DNA from: Flavobacteriaceae bacterium
GTDB lineage: Bacteria; Bacteroidota; Bacteroidia; Flavobacteriales; Flavobacteriaceae
Length of the DNA: 64,000 nucleotides
Assembly: GCA_013215105.1 (NCBI GenBank)
Contig: JABSPL010000046.1
Span: 1-64,000, forward strand
Direction of reading: 5' to 3'
The notes beneath the pieces are model-generated. The model did no database searches and was not told where the DNA came from. It worked only from the letters and a program-made list of their open reading frames with translations. Each line of letters starts with the position of its first letter. Positions within the stretch are counted from its first letter, which is position 1. Below are positions 16,503-25,570 of this stretch, in pieces. The position numbers and the translations under genes were made by a program.

Positions 16503-17212
16503 TTAAATATCTCTTTTATGATGCTTACTGAATTAGGTTCTATGAACCCCTCTACATGGAACCTGTAGTATTTAATCAGTATATCTAAAACAATCCTCCC
16601 TTGCATTGAATCAAACTCCCTCGGCTTAAAAACATCAAATTTTATGCCATCTAACCTCCTTATCAACTCTATTTTATTTAATTCAGGTAGTTTGTTAGAA
16701 TACCTAAATTCCGAACCCCCTTCTTCTATATTAAAATAGTTGTCTTCTTTTTTTATTCTAGGGTATATTCCTATATATTTAGTCATCTCCCACATAACTG
16801 ACAAATGAAAACCAGACACATCATCTAACTCATCTAGTTTTAATAACATTTTCTCTATAAACCCAAACATTTCTTGGTTTGACTGGTGTTCTATAAGACA
16901 TGAATTCACAAATTCCGTCAAAAAAAACACCATAGATTGTTTTATGATATCTGTATGGATAGTATTAAAATAATGAACTTTAACTATATCTTTTATAAAT
17001 TTAATATTACTTTTTACATTATTATTTACAACAATTTCCAGCATAGAAAAGGGCTGAAAATAAGCTAATTTAAATTTAGATTTATTGTTACTTTTACGTA
17101 TTCCTTTTAACATAAAAGACTGCAATCCTCCACCCATAGTGAAGCATTTTACTATTAAACTAGTTTCTTTGTATTTTACAGATGTAAGTACTATTAACTT
17201 TTCTTTATCCAT
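16499..17212 (-). CDS. recO: DNA repair protein RecO
   Basis: RecO works with RecF and RecR to load RecA on SSB-coated gaps. The product is 237 aa, with the N-terminal OB fold (KLIVLTSVKYKETSLIVKCFTMGGG) followed by the alpha-helical domain. I see no CxxC zinc motif, as in E. coli RecO. It is the first gene of a two-gene unit with the TonB receptor and has a strong promoter 27-57 nt upstream. Confidence 0.92.
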   Translation of the reverse strand: MDKEKLIVLTSVKYKETSLIVKCFTMGGGLQSFMLKGIRKSNNKSKFKLAYFQPFSMLEIVVNNNVKSNIKFIKDIVKVHYFNTIHTDIIKQSMVFFLTEFVNSCLIEHQSNQEMFGFIEKMLLKLDELDDVSGFHLSVMWEMTKYIGIYPRIKKEDNYFNIEEGGSEFRYSNKLPELNKIELIRRLDGIKFDVFKPREFDSMQGRIVLDILIKYYRFHVEGFIEPNSVSIIKEIFN

Positions 17213-17238
17213 TGATAATTTAATCTTTTCCCCGAACG

Positions 17239-17269
17239 CAAATATAGGGTATATGACCTCATTCTACAA
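17239..17269 (-). promoter_or_regulatory. Promoter of recO-receptor unit
   Basis: On the minus strand TTG (17267-17269), 20 nt, then TATATTTG (17239-17246) matches the Bacteroidota consensus. The leader to the recO ATG is about 23 nt. Confidence 0.72.
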
Positions 17270-17287
17270 GCAAAAAATCAAATAATA

Positions 17288-19741
17288 TCAATATTTGAAA
17301 CCAACTGATAGGTAGAACGATCTAGAATCGGAAGGTATAATTCCTGGACCAGGATAACCTGTAGCCCTACGTGTGAAATATTTATTATCTAACAAATTAT
17401 TTATACCTGTATTTATTTTAAAATCATGTATACGGTAGCTAAACGACAAATCCATTACACTATAACTAGGTATCTCACCTACTACTCCCGTCCCTCCTTG
17501 CGAATAAGAGTTAGTAGCATCGGTAAATTGCTGAGACAAATAAGAATATTGCAACGTACTTGCTAGTTTTTTATATTCAAACTCTAAACCTGTTTTAAAG
17601 TTTATCTTAGGCACAAACTCCACCCTATTCCCTTCTATCTTAGAACTGGTTTTGGCATAATACTGCTCTGTATACTCGGCATTTATAAATGTAGTATTAA
17701 AGAAACCCCCAAGTCTTATTTTTCTATTATTTATAATCTTATATTGAATTAAAGACTCTAAACCGTAGATATCAGCCTTACCTATATTAGTCCTCATTCG
17801 CTTCAAAATATGAGTACTAGGGTCTTCTATCAATATATCTCCTAATCTATCTTGATAATTAAGATAAAACAACGTAAAATCGTAACTAATTAGTTTTTTG
17901 TACTTCCCTCTAATACCCAAATCGGCAGAATAACCTTTTTCATCTTTTATATCAGGATCTACCAACGAATTAGGGTTTACTATTCTTATATCGCTAAAAG
18001 TTACAGACCTGTAGTTTTGCGATATATTAAAATACAATTCGGTATTATCAGTAGGTTTATAACTACTACCTACCCCCATCAATAGAAAATTTCTATTTAG
18101 CTTTTCGTTTTCATAAATAGTTTCATCACTCCTTATATCTCCTGCCAGATTACTTGCAACAACTCTATAACTACCTATAGCTTTCGTTTTTATTATCTCA
18201 TATCTCAAACCTGGGGTTATAGAAATATTATCATTAATATTAAATATATTTTCTACGAAAAAAGCTATATTTTCATTAGGGTATTTATAGTTTGAGCTGT
18301 TAATATTAACTTGCTCATAGAAATCTTGACTAATATACTGATCTACATCAATAAACGAAAAATCAGCTCCTAAACCATCGCTCCCCAAGCCTTGCTCACT
18401 AGTGTTATTACCTTTATAATATCTACCTCCTAACAGAAGAGTGTTTTTGTTATCATTCAAATCATACTCTGTAAGTACTCTCGCTTCTGTTCCGAAAGTA
18501 TCGAATTTACCTATTATTAACTCTCGTTCTTTGTTAGGATCTATAGTCGAAGGTCTATAATTCCTGTATCCTATAGCTTTACGGGAAGCATCAAGAGTAA
18601 AAGCACGGATATTAAGCTTAGTGTTTTCTGTAAATTTATGATCAAAATGTAAAGCAAATAAATTCCAGTTTACCTCGAACCAATTACGTTCTCGGTTAGA
18701 CTGAGTCGCATCTTCCTCGAACATCTGATCACTTAGCCCTCCTGATTGGTGAGCTAAATAATTCATAAGAGTTATATCTGCTCTTATTTTGGTCTTGCTA
18801 TTTATATTATATCTTAAGTCTGCATATATATTGGTTTGATAAAAATCACTATTAGGTCTATATCCATCACCTTTTTTGTAGTTAAAGTAAATATGATAAC
18901 CAAACTTATCTATAGTTCCGCTTATATTATTAAAACTATTAAACAAACCAAACGAACCTATAGACTGACTAGTATATATACTGAATTCTTTATTCTGTAC
19001 AGGTTCTTTTATTTTAAAATTAAGCAAACCTCCAAATTGTGTTCCGTATTGTAACGAGGCAGCTCCTCTTACTATTTCTATCTGCTCTAATGCTTCTGAA
19101 GGAGGAGTGTAATAACTTTCAGGGTAACCTAAAGCATCAGCACTTATATCGTAACCGTTTTGCCTTACGTTAAAATTAGAACTTCTGTTAGGATCTAAAC
19201 CTCTACCTCCTATTCCTAATTGTAAGCCTGCACTATCACTTTCCCATATATTAAGCCCTGCTACCTTGGCATATATTTGCCTAGGATTGTTAGTAGCCAA
19301 GTTAGCAACCATATTGTTCATAAGTATTAATTCCGACTTTTTACCCGCATATATAGCTACTCCTTGTACATCTTTTAGCTTGAGCATACCGAAAGTTTCT
19401 TTTTTCTTAGAGTTTACAACAACTTCACTTAACTCTTCTCCTAAAGGTTTTAGGCTTATATTCAAGGTAAGGTTCTTATTTGTAATTTCTATTTTTTTTC
19501 TATCTAAAGCATAACCTTGAGAGTAAAAAACTATTTCGTAAAAACCTTTTTTAAGATTTGAAACTATATAATCTCCGTCTTCATTTTGCCATAAATCAAC
19601 CGATTGAGTCAAATAAACCTCTACACTAGCTATAGACTCTCCAGTGTCAGAATCTATTACTTTACCTTGTATTTTATTTTGGGAAAAAACAAAACAACTA
19701 ACAGTCATTAGCATTCCAAATACAAACTTGCTTATCTTCAT
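17288..19741 (-). CDS. TonB-dependent receptor, FecA-like, of imelysin locus
   Basis: This is an 817-aa outer-membrane receptor: signal peptide 1-20, CarboxypepD_reg-like domain (about 22-105, starting IQGKVIDSDTGESIASVEV), plug (about 125-235, with QIYAKVAGLNIWESDSAG, GGRGLDPNRSSNFNVRQNG and IEIVRGAASLQYGTQFGG) and a barrel ending in FYLSVGFKY. The plug resembles FecA-type iron(III)-dicitrate receptors. It is the last gene of the unit DUF4856 - imelysin - hydroxylase - receptor (gaps 59, 9 and 6 nt). The context, plus a Fur/PerR-like box at the operon promoter, argues for iron import. The ligand is inferred. Confidence 0.88.
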   Translation of the reverse strand: MKISKFVFGMLMTVSCFVFSQNKIQGKVIDSDTGESIASVEVYLTQSVDLWQNEDGDYIVSNLKKGFYEIVFYSQGYALDRKKIEITNKNLTLNISLKPLGEELSEVVVNSKKKETFGMLKLKDVQGVAIYAGKKSELILMNNMVANLATNNPRQIYAKVAGLNIWESDSAGLQLGIGGRGLDPNRSSNFNVRQNGYDISADALGYPESYYTPPSEALEQIEIVRGAASLQYGTQFGGLLNFKIKEPVQNKEFSIYTSQSIGSFGLFNSFNNISGTIDKFGYHIYFNYKKGDGYRPNSDFYQTNIYADLRYNINSKTKIRADITLMNYLAHQSGGLSDQMFEEDATQSNRERNWFEVNWNLFALHFDHKFTENTKLNIRAFTLDASRKAIGYRNYRPSTIDPNKERELIIGKFDTFGTEARVLTEYDLNDNKNTLLLGGRYYKGNNTSEQGLGSDGLGADFSFIDVDQYISQDFYEQVNINSSNYKYPNENIAFFVENIFNINDNISITPGLRYEIIKTKAIGSYRVVASNLAGDIRSDETIYENEKLNRNFLLMGVGSSYKPTDNTELYFNISQNYRSVTFSDIRIVNPNSLVDPDIKDEKGYSADLGIRGKYKKLISYDFTLFYLNYQDRLGDILIEDPSTHILKRMRTNIGKADIYGLESLIQYKIINNRKIRLGGFFNTTFINAEYTEQYYAKTSSKIEGNRVEFVPKINFKTGLEFEYKKLASTLQYSYLSQQFTDATNSYSQGGTGVVGEIPSYSVMDLSFSYRIHDFKINTGINNLLDNKYFTRRATGYPGPGIIPSDSRSFYLSVGFKY

Positions 19742-19747
19742 CTTCTT

Positions 19748-20698
19748 TTATTTTTTAAATATTTTCAAAACAAGCCACAAAAAAGGCTGAATTAAATTTC
19801 CTACAAAACTATTATATTTTTTTTGTTCTTCGCCCAAACCGTAAGTTAATTTACCTCTATTTCCCGAACGCAAAAGAGTTCCGAACATCCAGTCCCAAAT
19901 AGCTAATTTACTACCCATATTTTTATCGAAATGCTCAGGATTGTCACTATGATGTATCTGATGTTGAAAAGGACTTATAAATAATAATTCTACTTTATTA
20001 TTGTACTTTAGCGGAACTTGACTATGCCTTAGGTTTGATCCAAAAACAAGAAATACGAGATGTAAAACATTAACTCCTATTACCGAAATCTTATCGAGAC
20101 TACCACCCGACAAATACACAAACAAACCCGAAACTAAAGCGAAAACCATCAGGCTTTTAGAATTATTAATAATCAGTTCTACGGGGTGAAGCCTGTATTG
20201 AGTAACTATATTGAGACTAGTGGCACTATGATGAGTTTTATGAAATTCCCACATAAAGGGAATTTTATGCATCAGATAATGCACCAGAAAAGAGAAAAAA
20301 TCTTGAACCACTACTACGGATAGAGTGTAAAACACAAGCCAGTACACTTTAGGTAATTCAGAGTTAAATTCTCCGAAAGTTACCGTAAGATAATCAGTGA
20401 GATAATAAGCCCCGTAAAGCCCTAATATGAGGTATGGGCCTATAAAAATAACTTTAACAAAACCATTAAAAACCACAAAACTATAATCAATAAAAGCAGA
20501 TTTGGAAAACCAAACCTGCTTATTGTATATGTATTTGAAAAATGTTTTATGAACTTTATTGGTTTTATAAACGTATAACGCTAACAATAAAGAGGTGAAG
20601 ATATAACCTAAATAAACCCGCTTATTTGGGTTTAGTATATATCCAAACGATAGGTTTAAGCTTTCTTCTATTATCTTGTAAATATTTTCAAAGTCCAT
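19748..20698 (-). CDS. Sterol desaturase/fatty acid hydroxylase family protein
   Basis: This is a 316-aa integral membrane di-iron enzyme of the fatty acid hydroxylase superfamily. About four to five membrane segments surround the His clusters HYLMH, FHKTHH, RHSQ and FQHQIHH, which bind the two irons. The substrate could be a fatty acid, a carotenoid or another lipid and is not evident. It lies inside the imelysin/TonB-receptor operon (9 nt after imelysin, 6 nt before the receptor). Comparable flavobacterial operons that I recall carry an HTTM membrane protein at this place, so a hydroxylase is noteworthy. Confidence 0.85.
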   Translation of the reverse strand: MDFENIYKIIEESLNLSFGYILNPNKRVYLGYIFTSLLLALYVYKTNKVHKTFFKYIYNKQVWFSKSAFIDYSFVVFNGFVKVIFIGPYLILGLYGAYYLTDYLTVTFGEFNSELPKVYWLVFYTLSVVVVQDFFSFLVHYLMHKIPFMWEFHKTHHSATSLNIVTQYRLHPVELIINNSKSLMVFALVSGLFVYLSGGSLDKISVIGVNVLHLVFLVFGSNLRHSQVPLKYNNKVELLFISPFQHQIHHSDNPEHFDKNMGSKLAIWDWMFGTLLRSGNRGKLTYGLGEEQKKYNSFVGNLIQPFLWLVLKIFKK

Positions 20699-20707
20699 AT
20701 TTTAATA

Positions 20708-21808
20708 TTAATCTCCGTCAGAATCAGAATATGAAAGTTCATCATCTAAGGCTGTAAAAACTTCAAGTTTTAACAATATGATAATATCCTGAAAAGCGGC
20801 ATAAACCTCTTCTAAACTAGAGTCTTTATTTTCCATCAAAGTAAAATAGTCTCCTTGTATATTATCTATTTTCTCTTGGCAAATATTGAGTTTTTCTTCA
20901 AAAACATCAGCCAACAAATCATCAGAATCGAAAGCTTTTACTTCTGTCTTAATAAGTAATCCTTTAAGTGATTTGTCCGAAGAAACACCATCTTTGTTTT
21001 TTCCTAAATAAAAATCGACAAATCCTTTATGAGCAATAGACAACATTTCTATAGAATTCTCACTATACAACGTTTCTATATCGGCAGGGTAAACCGTTCC
21101 CTGAGTAAACACTCCCAACGGATAAGCTAGTTTAGCCTTTCTTATTTGCTGTTCATAATATTCTGTAATACCGTTCAAAATTTTAGAAAAAGATCCATTA
21201 GTTCCCGATTGAGAGTTTGCTATAAAATCCTTTTTTGTGTTTTCCCAAGAAGTCGCATTCTCAGAAACTTGAACTATCATTTTATCAATTATAGCTTGCA
21301 AGAAAAGGTGCCTTTTATTCTCTACAGAGAAATCATTTTCTACCTCAGAACTTGTGCCATTAAAAAGCAAATAGTCTATAGCAGGAAAACCTTGTATAGT
21401 ATATTTCACATCTAACTCGTAATCATCTGATAATATAGCTTCTTCTATTTTTTCGACATTACAAGGGTATGTATTGGCGTATTTCTGCATATAATTATCT
21501 AAAGAAGGACCGAAACGACTACCACTTCCACCTTCGTAAAGACACAATTTTTGCCAATTCTTATAACTATTAAGATACTTTTGTTTTAGCTCTTCCAGAG
21601 AATGCCCTCCATTTTCGAAAGCGATAGAAGAGTCTTTTAACTCTACCAAAGACTCTATAAAAACACTGTAGTTTTCTATCAAAAGTTCATTTATAGTATA
21701 CTCCAAATACTCATTATATTCTACAATACTAGCTTTATCATTCGATGTATCGCCTTTGCAATTAGATAAAACAAATACAGCTATAAGCCCTAAAATTATA
21801 TTTCTCAT
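20708..21808 (-). CDS. Imelysin family lipoprotein
   Basis: This 366-aa lipoprotein (signal peptide ending VLSNC, Cys17) has the all-helical imelysin (M75-like) fold: the block SYKNWQKLCLYEGGSGSRFGP, the position equivalent to the GxHxxE motif reading QGFPAIDYLLFNG, and the C-terminal four-helix half. The motif His is replaced by Pro, so metal binding may differ from EfeO/IrpA-type proteins. Imelysins are linked to iron acquisition. The neighbours (DUF4856 lipoprotein, TonB receptor) fit this. Confidence 0.87.
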   Translation of the reverse strand: MRNIILGLIAVFVLSNCKGDTSNDKASIVEYNEYLEYTINELLIENYSVFIESLVELKDSSIAFENGGHSLEELKQKYLNSYKNWQKLCLYEGGSGSRFGPSLDNYMQKYANTYPCNVEKIEEAILSDDYELDVKYTIQGFPAIDYLLFNGTSSEVENDFSVENKRHLFLQAIIDKMIVQVSENATSWENTKKDFIANSQSGTNGSFSKILNGITEYYEQQIRKAKLAYPLGVFTQGTVYPADIETLYSENSIEMLSIAHKGFVDFYLGKNKDGVSSDKSLKGLLIKTEVKAFDSDDLLADVFEEKLNICQEKIDNIQGDYFTLMENKDSSLEEVYAAFQDIIILLKLEVFTALDDELSYSDSDGD

Positions 21809-21826
21809 CTTATTATTATTATTATA

Positions 21827-21862
21827 AAAAAGTCTGATATTAAATTTAATATCAGACTTTTT
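21827..21862 (-). terminator. Perfect 36-nt palindrome between DUF4856 and imelysin genes
   Basis: AAAAAGTCTGATATTAAA and its exact complement form an 18-bp stem without a real loop (centre AAATTT), ending in T5. It sits between two genes of the same presumed operon, so it is probably a partial terminator that lowers expression of the downstream imelysin and receptor genes. Confidence 0.7.
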
Positions 21863-21867
21863 AATTA

Positions 21868-23082
21868 TTATACTTTAGTAGGATCAAAACCAAATTTGGC
21901 AGATATTTTAGTAGCCAAATCAGACAAAATAGTCTCTATACTTACATCGTACAAACCTCCGTTATCTTGATTTACTAGTTTCACTATCATCGCATCAACT
22001 TCGTCTTTAGAGAAATAAGGAGCACCTTCTGAGTCATTAGAAAATTGCAATGCATATATAAACCCATAAGCTTCCGATATAGCATGAAAAGCACTTGCTT
22101 TGTCTGTTGAGGCTGCTGCCAAAACATTAGTTTTACCTTTATTAAGGTAATTCACTGCTTTTATAGCACATACTTTAGACATGCTTTTCATTATTATCTT
22201 AGCTTGTGCGTCTCTCAAAGTATAGTTCTTGTTAACTATAGCTTGTCTTCCTGTTAAGAAAGCGTTCATTATAGCATTTTTGATACCTTTACCTGCTTCT
22301 GAACCATCAACCGAAAATATATACTCACCCCAGAAACGCCCATATATAGCTTTTTCGTCAGCAGACATATCGTTTTTAGAAGTATAACCCAAAGCCATCG
22401 GAGACAAACTAGCGTAACCAAAAGCTTCATCCCAATAGTGCTCCATAGCAGTATAGGCTTTCTCTTCTTTATTTTCAGTATTATCGGCACCGTCAAGTTT
22501 TTCTTTAGTCAAATATTTATTAATCATCTGATCCATTTGCATAGATCCCATAATACTTTTAGATAAAACTTGTACATATTCGAAACCGTAAGCATCAACC
22601 AAAATTCTTTTAGAATCATCTTCGGCTCTATCCATATAACCAGCTACTCCGTTAGAAGCTTCATTAGATGGGTTACTATTTAATTCTACTTGACTAAACA
22701 TATTGTCATACGATATCTTAACTGCATCACTGTAATCAACAGAAGAAGCTGTAGCACCTACTATATTTTTATTCGAAGAGTTCAAATAATCTGCATCAAA
22801 AACAGATCCATCAGTAAAATCGTTTCTATCTTCAGTATGGTTAAACATACTATTCAATTTACCTATTTCTAGTTCGTTTCCAGAAGCTGAACTAAGATAG
22901 CTTTTAAGTTGCGAATGCATATCGATACGGGTAAGTTGCCCATCGTAACTGACGGTTTGCTTATCATCTCTTTCGAAAGCATACTCGTTAGGAGCTACTG
23001 GCACCTCTACTATATCGTCATCTTCCTTACACGATACTACTGCTACTAATAATAGCATTGCTAATGTGATTTTTTTGATCAT
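21868..23082 (-). CDS. DUF4856 lipoprotein
   Basis: This is a 404-aa lipoprotein, signal peptide ending AVVSC with Cys18, followed by an acidic linker (KEDDDIVEV). The mature part matches DUF4856 proteins of Bacteroidota, with the blocks MDQMINKYLTKEKLDG, TAMEHYWDEAFGY and FWGEYIFSVDG. It is all-helical and likely related in fold to imelysin. It is the first gene of the unit and probably acts at the cell surface in iron or haem handling. The function is not established. Confidence 0.85.
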   Translation of the reverse strand: MIKKITLAMLLLVAVVSCKEDDDIVEVPVAPNEYAFERDDKQTVSYDGQLTRIDMHSQLKSYLSSASGNELEIGKLNSMFNHTEDRNDFTDGSVFDADYLNSSNKNIVGATASSVDYSDAVKISYDNMFSQVELNSNPSNEASNGVAGYMDRAEDDSKRILVDAYGFEYVQVLSKSIMGSMQMDQMINKYLTKEKLDGADNTENKEEKAYTAMEHYWDEAFGYASLSPMALGYTSKNDMSADEKAIYGRFWGEYIFSVDGSEAGKGIKNAIMNAFLTGRQAIVNKNYTLRDAQAKIIMKSMSKVCAIKAVNYLNKGKTNVLAAASTDKASAFHAISEAYGFIYALQFSNDSEGAPYFSKDEVDAMIVKLVNQDNGGLYDVSIETILSDLATKISAKFGFDPTKV

Positions 23083-23123
23083 TTTGTGTTATTTTATATT
23101 TGTTTAATTTATCTTTCCGTTTG

Positions 23124-23154
23124 CAAATATATTAATAAGAACCATTCTAAACAA
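23124..23154 (-). promoter_or_regulatory. Promoter of DUF4856-imelysin-receptor operon with Fur/PerR-like box
   Basis: On the minus strand TTG (23152-23154), 20 nt, then TATATTTG (23124-23131). The spacer contains TAAGAACCATTCTAA (plus-strand 23136-23150), an imperfect 7-1-7 inverted repeat of the Fur/PerR type. A repressor there would block RNA polymerase. Metal regulation is inferred from this and from the operon content. Confidence 0.6.
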
Positions 23155-23202
23155 CATTATTACTCAATATTATACAAGCAGAGTACCTGTAAATACAAAT
23201 AC

Positions 23203-23233
23203 TTGTTTTACAGTGTATTATTCACTATATTTA
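23203..23233 (+). promoter_or_regulatory. Promoter of Omp28-like gene
   Basis: TTG (23203-23205), 20 nt, then TATATTTA (23226-23233), one mismatch in the last base of the -7 consensus. The ATG at 23243 leaves a leader of only about 5 nt. It is back to back with the DUF4856 operon promoter. Confidence 0.55.
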
Positions 23234-23242
23234 CAATAAAAT

Positions 23243-24247
23243 ATGAAAATGCAAAATCTAATAAAAACTATATATATATCTTTGATAATACTACTTTTTT
23301 CCTGTACAGAAAAAATAAACATTCCTATTGAAGTAAGTTTAAATATAAAAGAATCGTATATGGACTTAGGTGAAGGATTAAAAATTATAGCTTTAGACGA
23401 AACAGGAACAGACATAAGCAGTAATGCAGAATTCACGATATCAGGAGAAGCTTCACCTCTCATTAATGTAAATATATTCACCCCTAAAGAAATAGGAGAA
23501 TATATAATAAAATGCAAATATAAAAACACTTATAGTACTGAAGATACTATTTATGTATTTGAAGCTGCTAGCTACGATAAGAAAAATTTCATTGAAAACT
23601 TTGTAAGTACCGACTGTGGGTCTTGCCCTCGTTTGTTTTATGCCATAGACTTACTAAAAGAAAATTCTATGGAAGTAAATATAGTTAATATCTATTCCGA
23701 TAAGTTTTCGGACATAACAAAGATTATAGATTTGAAAAAACATCTTAACAAAGAATACGAACCATTAAGTTACGTCAATAGAAATTTCACATGGACTAAC
23801 CCTGAACATTCTAATCTGAATGAAGTATTTAGTCTAAAAGGACAAAAGAGTCATTATATGATAAGTAATAGCTTCAAAGGGGATGTTTCAAGTCAAAAAG
23901 CTTCTATATATGTGGAATACACAAAGCCTGCATTAGGTTCTTATCTCAATGCATACCTGTTAGAAGACAATATAATAGAGACTCAAGTCAACTACACCGA
24001 ATTTTTCGGATCTCCAGCAGCTAACCTTATAGACTACACCCACAACAACGTATTAAGAGATATAATATCGCCAATCGAAGGAGAAAAAATAATATACGAC
24101 AGTCCTACTAGCTCAGGAAACTTCACTAGTGAATTTCCACTTTCTACTCAAAATAAAGGTTATATCTATGAAAACTTAAAACTATTAATTTTCGTAACCG
24201 ATAAAAACGGAGAGATAATCAATAGTTATATTTCTAAACTAAACTAA
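23243..24247 (+). CDS. Omp28-like lipoprotein with CxxC motif
   Basis: This 334-aa lipoprotein has a signal peptide ending IILLFSC, with Cys21. Residues about 25-105 form an Ig-like beta domain. Residues about 115-230 form a thioredoxin-like domain with CGSC in FVSTDCGSCPRLFYAIDLL, and the last about 100 residues are beta-rich. This layout matches Omp28-related outer-membrane proteins of Bacteroidota. A redox role is possible because of the CxxC but is not shown. It is divergent from the DUF4856-imelysin operon and may share its control. An in-frame second ATG at 23249 is an alternative start. Confidence 0.72.
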   Translation: MKMQNLIKTIYISLIILLFSCTEKINIPIEVSLNIKESYMDLGEGLKIIALDETGTDISSNAEFTISGEASPLINVNIFTPKEIGEYIIKCKYKNTYSTEDTIYVFEAASYDKKNFIENFVSTDCGSCPRLFYAIDLLKENSMEVNIVNIYSDKFSDITKIIDLKKHLNKEYEPLSYVNRNFTWTNPEHSNLNEVFSLKGQKSHYMISNSFKGDVSSQKASIYVEYTKPALGSYLNAYLLEDNIIETQVNYTEFFGSPAANLIDYTHNNVLRDIISPIEGEKIIYDSPTSSGNFTSEFPLSTQNKGYIYENLKLLIFVTDKNGEIINSYISKLN

Positions 24248-24439
24248 AAAACTCATCAACAATAAGTTAGTTTGTTTTCAACTGTTTTATATTAAGTTAT
24301 AAAATCATAAAATATATTATTGAATTTCATTATCAACAATACTCTTTCATATTTTATTTAAAATTTACTTAGTATGATAAACTTTAAATAAAGTAAATTA
24401 GTATTTTTGCTTAAACAATAATCACTATAAACAACAAAT

Positions 24440-25507
24440 ATGGATTACAGTATAGAACCAGGCGTGGCTACAGGCGACCAAGTACAGCTAATATTTAAAC
24501 TAGCAAAAGCTAAAAAATTCGCACTACCAGCGGTAAATGTCATAGGTAACAATACTGTTAATTCGGTTTTAGAAACAGCTGCAGAGCTTAACTCTCCTGT
24601 TATAATACAATTCTCTAACGGTGGAGCCGTATTTAACGCAGGTAAATCACTCGACAATACTAACCAAAAAGCAGCTGTATTAGGAGCTATAGCAGGAGCA
24701 AAACACGTCCATTTATTAGCCAAAGAATACGGAGCTACAGTGATACTGCACACAGACCATTGTGCCAAAAAATTGCTTCCCTGGATAGATGGACTATTAG
24801 ATGCTGGAGAGAAATTCTATAAAGAAAATGGAATCCCTCTATACAGCTCGCATATGATAGACCTATCAGAAGAGCCTATAGAAGAAAACATAGAAATATG
24901 TAAGCAATACCTAAAGAGAATGGATAAGATGGGTATGACTTTAGAAATAGAACTAGGAATAACAGGAGGAGAAGAAGATGGTGTTGACAATAGTGATATA
25001 GACGTATCTAAACTATACACTCAACCCGAAGAAGTAGCTTATGCTTACGAAGAACTTTCTAAAATAAGTAACCGATTTACTATCGCAGCTTCTTTTGGTA
25101 ACGTTCATGGTGTGTACAAGCCAGGTAATGTAAAGCTTACCCCCAAAATACTTGACAATTCTCAGAAATATATAGAAGAAAAATATAAAACAGACAAAAA
25201 CCCTGTCGACTTTGTGTTTCACGGTGGTTCTGGCTCTACATCTGAAGAAATAAAAGAAGGAATCTCTTATGGGGTTATAAAAATGAATATAGACACCGAC
25301 TTACAGTACGGTTTCACTACGGGAATAAGAGACTATATGGGTAAAAACGCAGATTACCTAAAAACTCAGATAGGTAACCCTGATGGAAACGACTTACCTA
25401 ACAAAAAATATTACGACCCTAGAAAGTGGCTTAGAGAAGGAGAAATGACATTCAAAAACCGATTGATAGAAGCTTTTGAAGATCTTAATAATATAAACAC
25501 TTTGTAA
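24440..25507 (+). CDS. fbaA: Class II fructose-bisphosphate aldolase
   Basis: This zinc-dependent aldolase interconverts fructose 1,6-bisphosphate with DHAP and glyceraldehyde 3-phosphate. The length, 355 aa, and the blocks HTDHCAKKLLPWIDG (zinc ligand and catalytic Asp), EIELGITGGEEDGVDNSD, ASFGNVHGVYKPGNVKL, FVFHGGSGST and MNIDTDLQY place it in class IIA. It is a single-gene unit. A -7 box TATTTTTG lies at 24402-24409 (leader about 26-30 nt), and a bidirectional terminator follows. Confidence 0.96.
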   Translation: MDYSIEPGVATGDQVQLIFKLAKAKKFALPAVNVIGNNTVNSVLETAAELNSPVIIQFSNGGAVFNAGKSLDNTNQKAAVLGAIAGAKHVHLLAKEYGATVILHTDHCAKKLLPWIDGLLDAGEKFYKENGIPLYSSHMIDLSEEPIEENIEICKQYLKRMDKMGMTLEIELGITGGEEDGVDNSDIDVSKLYTQPEEVAYAYEELSKISNRFTIAASFGNVHGVYKPGNVKLTPKILDNSQKYIEEKYKTDKNPVDFVFHGGSGSTSEEIKEGISYGVIKMNIDTDLQYGFTTGIRDYMGKNADYLKTQIGNPDGNDLPNKKYYDPRKWLREGEMTFKNRLIEAFEDLNNINTL

Positions 25508-25512
25508 AAAAC

Positions 25513-25552
25513 AAAAACCATCTAAATAATTTTATATCTAGATGGTTTTTTT
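25513..25552. terminator. Bidirectional terminator after fbaA
   Basis: AAAAACCATCTA (25513-25524) and TAGATGGTTTTT (25539-25550) form a 12-bp stem with A and T flanks, serving fbaA (+) and the converging small gene (-). Confidence 0.85.
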
Positions 25553-25570
25553 ATTTATCTTAAACAAATA

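Noticed and set aside
23086-23331. 81-aa plus-strand ORF between the DUF4856 and Omp28-like genes
   Set aside because: It covers two good divergent promoters and overlaps the lipoprotein start. Its composition is that of random AT-rich DNA.
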